Assembly: GCA_946615785.1 (NCBI GenBank)
Contig: CAMOIA010000117.1
Span: 1 to 5,532, forward strand
Length of the DNA: 5,532 bases
Direction: 5' to 3'
DNA from: an uncultured Clostridia bacterium
GTDB taxonomy: Bacteria; Bacillota; Clostridia; Christensenellales; Aristaeellaceae
Shown: positions 1-5,532 of the stretch, piece by piece
Layout of the letters: every line of letters begins with the position of its first letter
Position numbering within the stretch: the first letter of the stretch is position 1
Program-made: the position numbers and the translations under genes
The notes under the pieces: generated by a model
What the model saw: the letters and a program-made list of their open reading frames with translations, nothing else
Told to the model about the DNA's origin: nothing
The model's database searches: none

Positions 1-225
1 ATCCGCATTCTCGACCAGACGGCGATCATCGAAGGGGTCACGGAACTGTACGGCGCGCCGGTTACCGCAACCGACCTGCGTGCCGGCGCGGCGCTGGTCG
101 TGGCCGGACTCATGGCCAAAGGCACCACGGAAATTTACGAACCGGGCTTTATTACCCGCGGCTACGAACGGCTTGAGGAAAAGCTCCGCGGCCTCGGCGC
201 GGACATTCGACGTGAAAGGATTTAA
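1..225 (+). CDS. murA: UDP-N-acetylglucosamine 1-carboxyvinyltransferase (MurA), C-terminal part, 5' end cut by window
   Basis: The reading frame is open from base 1 and ends at TAA 223-225, giving the last 74 residues. Visible are the family block ATDLRAGAAL (residues 23-32) and RGYERLEEKL (53-62). By homology with E. coli MurA, Asp25 and Arg27 here correspond to Asp369 and Arg371, and Arg53 to Arg397; these line the active site. MurA transfers enolpyruvate from phosphoenolpyruvate to UDP-GlcNAc in the cytoplasm, the first committed step of peptidoglycan synthesis and the target of fosfomycin. The catalytic Cys/Asp loop lies upstream of the window and cannot be checked. The next gene starts 5 bp after the stop, so the two are very likely co-transcribed. 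Many Bacillota carry two MurA paralogues, and this fragment does not show which one it is. Confidence 0.95.
   Translation: MRILDQTAIIEGVTELYGAPVTATDLRAGAALVVAGLMAKGTTEIYEPGFITRGYERLEEKLRGLGADIRRERI
214..220 (+). promoter_or_regulatory. Ribosome binding site of the J-domain gene, inside the murA end
   Basis: The purine run GAAAGGA lies in the last codons of murA, 10 bases before ATG 231. A second in-frame ATG at 243 has no such run at a usable distance, so 231 is the better start. Placing the site inside the upstream gene supports translational linkage. Confidence 0.55.
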
Positions 226-230
226 GCACC

Positions 231-779
231 ATGAGCGCAGCCATGAGCGCTTCAAGCGCGTTTGAAGCCCTTGGGCTTCCACCCACCGGCGCCGTCGAAT
301 CGGAGATCCGGCAGGCTTATCATTCACTTGCGAAGACCTGCCATCCCGATCTTTTTACCGATCAGGCCGCGCAGGACGCCGCACAGGAGAAAATGACCCG
401 GCTGAACCTCGCCTACCGCGAGGCGCTGAAATACGCCGCAAAAGCAAAGCCTGTTTACGTGGTCATTCCCCGTGAAAAGGCGCTGGCCATGGCGAGAAGC
501 TACCTTGAAAGCAGGCAGCTTGAAAAGGCGCTGGTGCAGATGAGCCATGTGGAGACGCACGACGCCGAATGGTACGGCCTGCAGGGGAAGATCCTCATGG
601 AGCTCGGGCAGTATGCAAGCGCGCTGCAGGCCTTCCAGTACGCGGTCAGGATGGAACCGGACAACCAGGAATACCACGAGGGGAGGCTCAAAGCCTCCGT
701 CGCCGTGCGGAAACACCAGACCCTGCCCTACCGCGTCGCGGACTGGGCAAAGGGGATATTTCCGTTTCGGAAAAAATAA
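231..779 (+). CDS. J-domain protein with C-terminal TPR-like helices (putative DnaK co-chaperone)
   Basis: This is a 182-residue cytoplasmic protein with no signal peptide or membrane segment. Residues 9-68 form a J domain. Helix II is EIRQAYHSLAKTC, followed at once by the diagnostic His38-Pro39-Asp40 loop, then helix III with NLAYREAL (59-66). The HPD motif is what stimulates ATP hydrolysis by DnaK/Hsp70. Residues about 82-107 and 113-146 are amphipathic helix pairs; the second (LQGKILMELGQYASALQAFQYAVRMEPDN) closely fits one tetratricopeptide repeat ending in the usual P-x-N turn. The Gly/Phe linker, zinc-finger and C-terminal substrate domains of true DnaJ are absent, so this is a class III (type C) J protein. 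The tail is basic (FRKK). It lies 5 bp after murA and 21 bp before the NagZ-like gene. A client in wall metabolism is only an inference from position. Confidence 0.88.
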   Translation: MSAAMSASSAFEALGLPPTGAVESEIRQAYHSLAKTCHPDLFTDQAAQDAAQEKMTRLNLAYREALKYAAKAKPVYVVIPREKALAMARSYLESRQLEKALVQMSHVETHDAEWYGLQGKILMELGQYASALQAFQYAVRMEPDNQEYHEGRLKASVAVRKHQTLPYRVADWAKGIFPFRKK

Positions 780-788
780 AATCATCAT

Positions 789-797
789 AAGGGGGGC
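789..797 (+). promoter_or_regulatory. Ribosome binding site of the NagZ-like gene
   Basis: The purine-rich run AAGGGGGGC occupies most of the 21-bp gap after the J-domain gene and ends a few bases before ATG 801. It fits a Shine-Dalgarno site and favours 801 over the ATG at 807. Confidence 0.6.
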
Positions 798-800
798 TTT

Positions 801-2333
801 ATGAGTATGACGCTGTCACAGATTGTCGGCCAGCGCTTTTGCGTGGGATTTGCGACCCCTGAAGTGCCGAAGGATTTTCGTGCTTTCGTCCGGAAAACGC
901 AGATCGGCAGCGTGATCCTGTTTTCCCATAACATCACCTCCGCCGCGCAGGTTCGCGCCCTTTGCGAAGAACTGCAGGCGATTTTTCTTTCGGAAACAGG
1001 ACGCCCCGGCATTATCATGGCCGATCAGGAAGGCGGCACCGTCCGGCGCATGCCGGCCGACGCCGTATTGATGCCTGGCGCCATGGCGCTGGCCGCGGGC
1101 GGGCAGGATATCCGCGCTGCGTCCCGGATTGCGGGAGAAGAGCTCGCCGCTGTCGGCATCAACATGAATCTGGCGCCGGTCGCGGACGTGAACAGCAATC
1201 GCCTGAACCCCGTGATCAGCGTCCGTTCCTACAGCGACGATCCCTCCCGCGTCGGCAAAGCGTGCGCGCAGGCGATCCTTGGCCTGCATGACGCCGGCAT
1301 TTACAGCTGCACGAAGCATTTTCCCGGCCACGGTGACACCAACGTCGACAGTCACCTGGCGCTTCCGCTGGTAGATAAGCCGTTTGAAGAGATGGAAAAG
1401 GTGGAGCTCGTTCCCTTCAAGGCCGCGATCCGCGCCGGAACAGACGCCATCATGACCACACATATCCTCTTCCCGCAGCTTGAAAACGAAAAAATCCCCG
1501 CCACGATGTCAAGAACCATCATGACGGGGCTTCTGCGGGAAAAACTCGGTTTTGAAGGGCTCATCCTCTCCGACTGTATGATGATGAACGCCATCAAGGA
1601 ATACTACGGCACCGTGGAAGGCTGCCTTGCCGCCGTAAAAGCCGGCGTGGACATCGTTCTGGTGAGCCACAGCATGGACCTGATGCTTGAGGCGTGGGAG
1701 CGGGTGATGCAGGAAGCTGAGCAGGGCCGCCTCGACATGGATGAAATGACAGCAAGCGCCAGCCGCGTGATGCGGTACCGCGAGATGGCGCCGACCTTCC
1801 TGGGTGATCTGAGCCGCGTGGGCACAAAGGAACACTTTGACGCCGCGCAGGCGATGATGGACAGCGCCATCTGCAGGATCGGCGGCGAAATGCCAAGACC
1901 GACTGAACGCTCGCTTTTCGTCGCGCCGGTGCCGAACCTCGCCGCAAAGGTGAGCGACGCCCTTGATCCCTCGCTGACCTTCCCGGGCGCGATGACAAAG
2001 GCGTTCGGGGGCGAAGGACTTCTTGTATCGATCGATCCGACGGATGCAGAAATTGAAAACGCGGTCGCAAAGGCGAAGGACTGCGACGCCCTTTTCCTCG
2101 GCACCGTGAGCGCGCTCAGGTATCCCGGACAGGAGAGGCTGATGCAGGCGCTGATGTCGCTTGAAATGCCGACCGCCGTGATCACCCTTCGCGATCCTTA
2201 TGAACTGAAACTGCTAAAGAAAGGCGTGTGCGGCATCGCAGCCTTTGCGTACAACCAAACGTCGCTTGAAAGCGTCCGAAAGGTGCTGAGCGGGGAACGC
2301 ATCCCGAGCGGCACCCTCCCGGTAAAGCTTTAA
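801..2333 (+). CDS. Glycoside hydrolase family 3, NagZ-like beta-N-acetylhexosaminidase
   Basis: The product has 510 residues. The N-terminal GH3 barrel covers about 5-335 and a smaller C-terminal alpha/beta domain about 365-510. Seen directly: DQEGG (75-79), the NagZ signature KHFPGHGDT (172-180), Asp183-Ser-His185, and LILSDCMMM with Asp258. In the NagZ group the DxH pair acts as general acid/base and the later Asp is the nucleophile, so all key residues are present. The family removes beta-1,4 GlcNAc from muropeptides or other N-acetylglucosaminides. NagZ of Gram-negative bacteria lacks the C-terminal domain, whereas Bacillus-type enzymes have it. No signal peptide is visible, so a cytoplasmic recycling enzyme is the best reading. 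The position after murA supports a peptidoglycan role. Some GH3 enzymes of this type act as phosphorylases or on other sugars, so the exact substrate is uncertain. No clear terminator follows the stop. Confidence 0.92.
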   Translation: MSMTLSQIVGQRFCVGFATPEVPKDFRAFVRKTQIGSVILFSHNITSAAQVRALCEELQAIFLSETGRPGIIMADQEGGTVRRMPADAVLMPGAMALAAGGQDIRAASRIAGEELAAVGINMNLAPVADVNSNRLNPVISVRSYSDDPSRVGKACAQAILGLHDAGIYSCTKHFPGHGDTNVDSHLALPLVDKPFEEMEKVELVPFKAAIRAGTDAIMTTHILFPQLENEKIPATMSRTIMTGLLREKLGFEGLILSDCMMMNAIKEYYGTVEGCLAAVKAGVDIVLVSHSMDLMLEAWERVMQEAEQGRLDMDEMTASASRVMRYREMAPTFLGDLSRVGTKEHFDAAQAMMDSAICRIGGEMPRPTERSLFVAPVPNLAAKVSDALDPSLTFPGAMTKAFGGEGLLVSIDPTDAEIENAVAKAKDCDALFLGTVSALRYPGQERLMQALMSLEMPTAVITLRDPYELKLLKKGVCGIAAFAYNQTSLESVRKVLSGERIPSGTLPVKL

Positions 2334-2336
2334 GGC

Positions 2337-2999
2337 TTATGGGTTTGTAAGCGCCACACGGTTTTCAGCGCTCTCCGGATCTGACAGGAGCATGATCCCA
2401 AGACGCAGCTGTATTTCTCCGTTCACGCTTCGGCACAGGTACAGATCCACCGCCGCGTCCCCCTCGTCCACATGGATGAGCCACTGGGAGAGCGCAATCA
2501 CAAACGCGCCCTGTTTCATGAAAAGCCGTTCGTCGAAAGCACGCAGGTTTTTCGTGGAACAGGGCAGTTTTTTCTGCATCGGCTGCGCACCCAGAGCGTC
2601 GCAGAGCGCCGAGCGCCACTCGTCGAACTTTGCGTCCCCCTGATCCCCCGTTGTTTCGCTCCAGAGAATTTCCTGCAGACGGAGACCGTCCAGGGATTCA
2701 AAGCGGTAAACGAGCGACGCGCCTTCCGCGCTGTACTCCAGCCGGTTCCAGGAAAGGGTAAAGGCGCGCGGAATTTGCGAATCATGCAGGCCGTTTTCCC
2801 TTTCGACGCTTTCCACTTCTTCCGGAAGCATGTCAAAATGGATGCCGCCGCGAATGCGTAACCCCTGTTCGCTTCTCGTCAGCATATCCCGCACCGCGTC
2901 TGCCCGCGACACAGAAGATAGGCATATGATCAAGGTCAAAAGAAGGATCGGAGCGCTTTTTGCCCCGATCCTTTTGATTGTCCTGCTGAATGTGCGCAT
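2337..2999 (-). CDS. Small secreted protein of unknown function
   Basis: The product has 220 residues. The frame stays open further upstream, but that part overlaps the SH3b gene and is low-complexity His/Arg/Gln-rich shadow. ATG at 2999-2997 is chosen because it opens a proper Sec signal peptide: basic n-region (R2, R6, K9, R10, K14), hydrophobic core about 16-30, and likely cleavage at ADA (33-35) or SRA (31-33). There is no lipobox, because Cys26 is preceded by Ile. The mature part of about 185 residues has Cys133, Cys147 and Cys189 and no transmembrane segment. I recognise no named domain. The run GIHFDMLPEEV (52-62), a later SLVYRF beta-strand and an acidic helix ending near LGAQP loosely recall a type of uncharacterised secreted protein seen in Clostridia; this is a weak impression. 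The start overlaps the SH3b stop as TAATG, so the two are probably made together and exported together. Confidence 0.75.
   Translation of the reverse strand: MRTFSRTIKRIGAKSAPILLLTLIICLSSVSRADAVRDMLTRSEQGLRIRGGIHFDMLPEEVESVERENGLHDSQIPRAFTLSWNRLEYSAEGASLVYRFESLDGLRLQEILWSETTGDQGDAKFDEWRSALCDALGAQPMQKKLPCSTKNLRAFDERLFMKQGAFVIALSQWLIHVDEGDAAVDLYLCRSVNGEIQLRLGIMLLSDPESAENRVALTNP
2943..2973 (-). terminator. Terminator-like hairpin inside the start of the 220-residue gene
   Basis: Read on the minus strand, AAGGATCGGGGC (2973-2962) pairs with GCTCCGATCCTT (2954-2943). That gives 12 pairs, one of them G-U, with a 7-base loop. The following bases are CTTTTGACC, so the 3' arm plus tail reads TTCTTTT. 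The stem begins 26 bases after the SH3b stop codon, a normal place for an intrinsic terminator, yet it lies within codons 9-19 of the downstream gene. A 9-bp core of the stem is perfect on either strand; on the plus strand it is followed by TTTTGATTG, so weak two-way action is possible. Termination is not proven; the U tract is short. Confidence 0.45.
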
Positions 3000-3001
3000 T
3001 A
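2997..3001 (-). promoter_or_regulatory. TAATG stop/start overlap joining the two secreted-protein genes
   Basis: On the minus strand the SH3b stop TAA (3001-2999) shares its last A with the ATG (2999-2997) of the next gene. The bases upstream (CAAGAAAAAG) are only a poor Shine-Dalgarno match. Re-initiation by ribosomes finishing the first gene is therefore the likely way the second is translated. Confidence 0.75.
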
Positions 3002-4942
3002 CTTTTTCTTGAGGAAGTTGGTCATCACAAAACCGGTGCTGCCGTCGGCCAGGATCTGGCTCCACTGGGGGCCCATATTCACCATGGTCACCGTGGTGCC
3101 GTCCTTGATCTGCTTGATGATGCCGTAACCGTTGCCGGCACCTGCGCGCAGGTTCACAAACATGCCGTTGTTGCTGATGACATATTTGGCGCCCGCGTTC
3201 GTTCCTGCGGCGGCATTGTTGGCAGCCGCGGTGCCCTTCTTCTGAAGGAAGGTGGTCATCATCCAGCCCTTGGTGCCGTTGACGTTGATGTAGCTCCACT
3301 CGTTATTGCGGCTGATCATCGTCACATTGGTGCCGTCCGCAACCTGGCGGATCACGCCATAGCCGCTCCCCGCGCCTTCGCGAAGGTTCACATAGCTGCC
3401 GTTGTTTTTCACGACATAGGCAACACCGTTGTCGGCACCTGCCGCCGGTGTTGTGGCTGCAGCGCCTGCCTTGGTCAGGAAGGAGGTCATCATCCAGCCC
3501 TTGGTGCCGTTTACGTTCACGTAGCTCCAGACCGCGTTTTTGCTGATCATGGTCACCTTCGTGCCGTCCGCAACCTGGCGGATCACGCCGTATTCGCTGC
3601 CCGCGCCCTGGCGCAGGTTGACGTAATTGCCGTTGTTGGAAACAGTGTAAGCGACGCCGTTGTCCGCACCCGCGGCGGTCGTATCGGTGGCCGTTCCGGC
3701 CTTAGCGAGCAGGGACGTGAGCATCCAGCCGTTGGTGCCGTTTACGTTCACGTAACTCCAGACTGCGTTCTTGCTGACCATGGTCACCTTGGTGCCGTCC
3801 GCAACCTGGCGGATGACGCCGTAATCATAGCCCGCGCCCTGGCGCAGGTTGACGAAATTTCCGTTGTTCTTCACGGTATAGGCGACGCCGTTGTCCGCGC
3901 CCGCGGCGGTCGTGGCCGTGGCCGTACCGGTCTTGGCGAGCAGGGACGTGAGCATCCAGCCGTTGGTGCCGTTCACGTTCACATAGCTCCACACCGCGTT
4001 CCTGCTGACCATGGTCACCTTGGTGCCGTCCGCAACCTGGCGGATGATGCCGTAATCATAGCCCGCACCCTGACGCAGGTTGACGAAATTGCCGTTGTTC
4101 TTCACGGTATAGGCGACGCCGTTGTCCGCGCCCGCGGCGGTCGTAGCCGCAGCCGTGCCGGTCTTGGCAAGCAGGGACGTGAGCATCCAGCCTTTCGTGC
4201 CGTTGACGTTCACATAGCTCCACAGGGCGTTCTTGCTGATCATGGTCACCTTCGTGCCGTCCGCAACCTGGCGGATGATGCCGTAGTCATATCCCGCACC
4301 CTGACGAAGATTGACGAAATTGCCGTTGTTCTTTACGGTATAGCCGACGCCGTTGTCCACGCCCGGCGCCGTCGTGGTGGCAGTTCCGCCGGCGGCTGCG
4401 CCCTTCTTCTGCAGGAAGGAGGTCATGACCCAGCCGACTTTGCCGTCCACGCTGATATAGCTCCAGACCGCGCCTTTGTTCTGCATGGTAACGGTTTTGC
4501 CGTCCGGCAGCTGCGCGATGGTGCCGTAGTTGGTGCCGCCGCCCGCACGGAGATTGACGAAATTGCCGTTGTTGCTGATCACATACGCCACGCCGTAATC
4601 CGCGCCCGCAGCAGCGGCGACGGGGGTGGTCGTCGTGGTGGTTCCGCCGACTTTCTGCAGGTAGCTGTAGAACATCCAGCCGTCCTCGCGCCCGTCGGGC
4701 ACGCGGCAGCGGTACCACCAGCCCGTTCCGCTCACCTGCAAAACGGTGACGATGGTATTGGCCGGATACTGTGCCATGGCGGTATATTCAACGCCAGGGC
4801 CGGCCCTGTACATCAGGAACGTGGCGGTGACCCTGGCCTGATCTCCAACGTTCAGAATATCTGCATTGGCAGTTATCGGGTTCATAGCCATGACGAGGGT
4901 CAATGCCAGCATGACCGCAAGGATCAAACGTGTTTTTTTCAT
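2999..4942 (-). CDS. Secreted protein of eight tandem bacterial SH3 (SH3b) domains
   Basis: The product has 647 residues. A Sec signal peptide (MKKTR, then a hydrophobic core at 6-20) is cleaved most likely after Ala27 (ANA|D). Eight SH3b modules follow: about 33-98, 116-181, 197-262, 274-339, 351-416, 428-493, 505-570 and 584-647. The first is divergent and has the only Cys (79). Modules 2-8 share an N-terminal Y-V-x-N-N-G-x-[FY]-V-N-L-R strand, a G-x-G-x-x-Y-G-x-I turn and a closing G-[WF]-[MV]-[ML]-T-x-[FL]-L. Linkers are Ala/Thr-rich, including a TTTTTT run at 101-106. There is no catalytic domain, LPXTG, choline-binding or SLH anchor. SH3b domains commonly bind peptidoglycan or extracellular ligands, so a wall-associated scaffold or binding protein is inferred. 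ATG 4942 has a good ribosome binding site and its own promoter. The 220-residue gene follows with overlap. Confidence 0.93.
   Translation of the reverse strand: MKKTRLILAVMLALTLVMAMNPITANADILNVGDQARVTATFLMYRAGPGVEYTAMAQYPANTIVTVLQVSGTGWWYRCRVPDGREDGWMFYSYLQKVGGTTTTTTPVAAAAGADYGVAYVISNNGNFVNLRAGGGTNYGTIAQLPDGKTVTMQNKGAVWSYISVDGKVGWVMTSFLQKKGAAAGGTATTTAPGVDNGVGYTVKNNGNFVNLRQGAGYDYGIIRQVADGTKVTMISKNALWSYVNVNGTKGWMLTSLLAKTGTAAATTAAGADNGVAYTVKNNGNFVNLRQGAGYDYGIIRQVADGTKVTMVSRNAVWSYVNVNGTNGWMLTSLLAKTGTATATTAAGADNGVAYTVKNNGNFVNLRQGAGYDYGVIRQVADGTKVTMVSKNAVWSYVNVNGTNGWMLTSLLAKAGTATDTTAAGADNGVAYTVSNNGNYVNLRQGAGSEYGVIRQVADGTKVTMISKNAVWSYVNVNGTKGWMMTSFLTKAGAAATTPAAGADNGVAYVVKNNGSYVNLREGAGSGYGVIRQVADGTNVTMISRNNEWSYINVNGTKGWMMTTFLQKKGTAAANNAAAGTNAGAKYVISNNGMFVNLRAGAGNGYGIIKQIKDGTTVTMVNMGPQWSQILADGSTGFVMTNFLKKK
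3002..4597 (-). repeat. Tandem SH3b coding repeats, 231-bp period
   Basis: Seven in-frame repeats of one module plus linker, read on the minus strand: 4597-4355 (243 bp), 4354-4124, 4123-3893, 3892-3662 and 3661-3431 (231 bp each), 3430-3197 (234 bp), and 3196-3002 (last, without linker). Hand alignment gives 71/77 identical residues between modules 3 and 4, 73/77 between 4 and 5, and about 64/77 between 5 and 6. The outer modules are more diverged. Much of the identity is also at DNA level: for example, the linker segment near 3890 recurs near 4121, a spacing of 231. This pattern fits expansion or homogenisation of the array centre by recombination. Confidence 0.92.
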
Positions 4943-4950
4943 TGGTGCGG

Positions 4951-4958
4951 CACCCCTT
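4951..4958 (-). promoter_or_regulatory. Ribosome binding site of the SH3b gene
   Basis: The minus strand reads AAGGGGTG, ending 8 bases before ATG 4942-4940. This is a strong match and spacing for a Shine-Dalgarno site and fixes the start ahead of the signal peptide. Confidence 0.8.
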
Positions 4959-4960
4959 TA

Positions 4961-5024
4961 CATACGGTTTAACAAAGCCTTCGCTCTCGCTTGTATTATA
5001 ACACAGGAAACCGCATTCCGTATG
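4961..5024. repeat. Inverted repeat flanking the SH3b promoter
   Basis: CATACGG at 4961-4967 and its exact reverse complement CCGTATG at 5018-5024 lie on either side of the -10 element, 57 bp centre to centre. The distal arm covers the place where a -35 box would be (5018-5023); the proximal arm is in the 5' untranslated region just before the ribosome binding site. Two regulator half-sites are possible. A 7-bp match this far apart may also be chance. Confidence 0.3.
4995..5003 (-). promoter_or_regulatory. Promoter of the SH3b operon: extended -10 TGTTATAAT
   Basis: On the minus strand the sequence is TGT (5003-5001) followed by a consensus TATAAT (5000-4995), a perfect extended -10 for the housekeeping sigma factor. 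The -35 position with a 17-bp spacer (5018-5023) reads ATACGG, a very poor match, so the TGn element probably compensates. The start of transcription would be near 4988, leaving a leader of about 45 bases containing the ribosome binding site. Confidence 0.78.
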
Positions 5025-5027
5025 TGC

Positions 5028-5080
5028 TTTTTGGTACAAATTATTAAATTTTTTCTATATTTTGTGTTTCTAAAATACTT
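5028..5080 (-). promoter_or_regulatory. A/T-rich upstream (UP-like) stretch before the SH3b promoter
   Basis: In a GC-rich window this block is strikingly A/T-rich. Read on the minus strand it contains AAAATATAG, AAAAAATTTAATAATTT and AAAAA runs at roughly -40 to -90 from the predicted start. This fits an UP element contacted by the RNA polymerase alpha subunit and could help explain promoter use without a -35 box. It is also the gap after the aminotransferase stop, where no G/C-rich terminator stem was found. Confidence 0.4.
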
Positions 5081-5098
5081 CAAGTCCCGTTTGCGGTT

Positions 5099-5532
5099 TT
5101 ATGCGGCGAAAAGCTTCTTCGCGCTGACCAGGCGCACGCACAGGGCAAAGAGCTTCGCGGCCTTTTCAAGGTCCTCAAGCGACGGATAGGTGGGCGCAAT
5201 GCGGATGCTGGTGTCGTTCGGGTCCTTGCCGTAGGGCCAGGTTGCTCCCGCGGGCGTCATCTGCACGCCGGCCTTTTTGCAGGCGGCCACGATGTCCTTC
5301 GCGCACCCGGGCAGGCTTTCAAAGCCGATGAAATAACCGCCAAGGGGCTTGGTCCACGTGGCGATGTCCAATCCGCCAAGCTCCGTTTCCAGCGTGTTCT
5401 CCACCAGTTCAAATTTGGGCCTGAGAATGTCGGCATGCTTGCGCATATGCTCGACCATGCCGTGAATGTCGCCGAAAAAGCGCACGTGGCGCAGCTGGTT
5501 CACCTTGTCGTGTCCGATGGTCTGGTGGCGCA
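5099..5532 (-). CDS. Aspartate aminotransferase, type Ic (AspT) group, C-terminal part, 5' end cut by window
   Basis: The minus-strand frame is open from the window edge to TAA at 5101-5099, giving 143 full residues. A GTG at 5503 is internal, because coding continues upstream with RHQTIGHDK. Blocks matching the AspT group (about 420-430 residues in full) are KVNQLRHVRF (9-18), KPLGGYFIGF (61-70), TPAGATWPYG (92-101) and SIRIAPTYP (108-116). Arg110 corresponds to the Arg of fold-type I aminotransferases that holds the substrate carboxylate. The family is a cytoplasmic PLP enzyme that moves the amino group between aspartate and 2-oxoglutarate, or a related pair. The PLP lysine lies outside the window. 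The gene runs in the same direction as the SH3b operon, but an intergenic promoter separates them. The group is recognised from motif memory; other class I aminotransferases are less likely. Confidence 0.85.
   Translation of the reverse strand, partial: RHQTIGHDKVNQLRHVRFFGDIHGMVEHMRKHADILRPKFELVENTLETELGGLDIATWTKPLGGYFIGFESLPGCAKDIVAACKKAGVQMTPAGATWPYGKDPNDTSIRIAPTYPSLEDLEKAAKLFALCVRLVSAKKLFAA

Noticed and set aside
816..1463. Minus-strand ORF of 215 residues opposite the NagZ-like gene
   Set aside because: It runs antisense to intact catalytic motifs (KHFPGHGDT). Its translation shows no domain and it has no promoter or ribosome binding site that I can see.
2334..2353. Possible terminator at the convergent junction (GCTTA...TAAGC)
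   Set aside because: Only a 5-bp stem, A/T-rich in part, with an 8-base loop and no T run.
3000..3299. Upstream extension of the 220-residue secreted protein on the minus strand (320 residues in all)
   Set aside because: The extra 100 residues are His/Gln/Arg-rich shadow of the SH3b gene and would bury the signal peptide inside the protein; ATG 2999 fits much better.
3002..4597. CRISPR array or satellite reading of the 231-bp repeats
   Set aside because: The repeats are far too long, have no unique spacers, and keep one reading frame with SH3b motifs, so they are coding repeats.
2990..4972. 660-residue plus-strand ORF as a real gene
   Set aside because: It lies antisense to a protein with a clear signal peptide, SH3b motifs, ribosome binding site and promoter. 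Its own translation is a low-complexity His/Ala/Val-rich repeat with no recognisable domain.
5055..5076. TATTTT/AAAATA inverted repeat as terminator of the aminotransferase gene
   Set aside because: The stem is six A/T pairs only, too weak for intrinsic termination; better explained as part of the A/T-rich upstream promoter stretch.
5099..5503. GTG at 5503 as the start of a short 134-residue protein
   Set aside because: The frame continues upstream to the window edge with residues that match the aminotransferase family, so the GTG is an internal Val.

Overview
The window is GC-rich and densely coded. It looks like a chromosomal segment of a Gram-positive-type bacterium, most plausibly a GC-rich, uncultured or gut-type member of the Clostridia (Bacillota). 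This rests on purine-rich ribosome binding sites, a TGnTATAAT promoter, a typical 'MKK' Sec signal peptide, a Clostridia-like secreted SH3b-repeat protein and a type Ic aspartate aminotransferase. The lineage is inferred from protein style and was not tested by a search. I see no RNA gene, CRISPR array, insertion sequence or phage gene.

Layout. Positions 1-2333 (+ strand) form a compact gene string: the 3' end of murA (1-225), a small J-domain/TPR protein (231-779) and a NagZ-like family 3 glycoside hydrolase (801-2333). The gaps are only 5 and 21 bp, so this is probably one operon. It joins peptidoglycan precursor synthesis (MurA) with probable muropeptide or GlcNAc recycling (NagZ-like). 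A putative DnaK co-chaperone sits between them.

Positions 2337-4942 (- strand) hold a two-gene exported-protein unit that converges on the first operon, with only 3 bp between the opposing stop codons. The promoter-proximal gene (2999-4942) encodes a 647-residue secreted protein made of eight bacterial SH3 (SH3b) modules; the central ones form a tandem repeat of exactly 77 residues (231 bp). Its stop codon overlaps the start codon of a 220-residue secreted protein of unknown function (2337-2999) as TAATG. A terminator-like hairpin followed by a U-rich stretch lies inside the signal-peptide codons of that second gene. This suggests that its expression depends on translation arriving from the first gene. 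A recognisable promoter (extended -10, A/T-rich upstream element, ribosome binding site) lies at 4951-5080 and drives the pair.

Positions 5099-5532 (- strand) are the 3' third of an aspartate aminotransferase gene of the type Ic (AspT) group, cut by the window end.

No plainly new defence or mobile system is visible. The most interesting points are the tandem SH3b array, the overlapping stop/start with an embedded terminator-like hairpin, the inverted repeat around the promoter, and the J-domain gene placed between two cell-wall genes.
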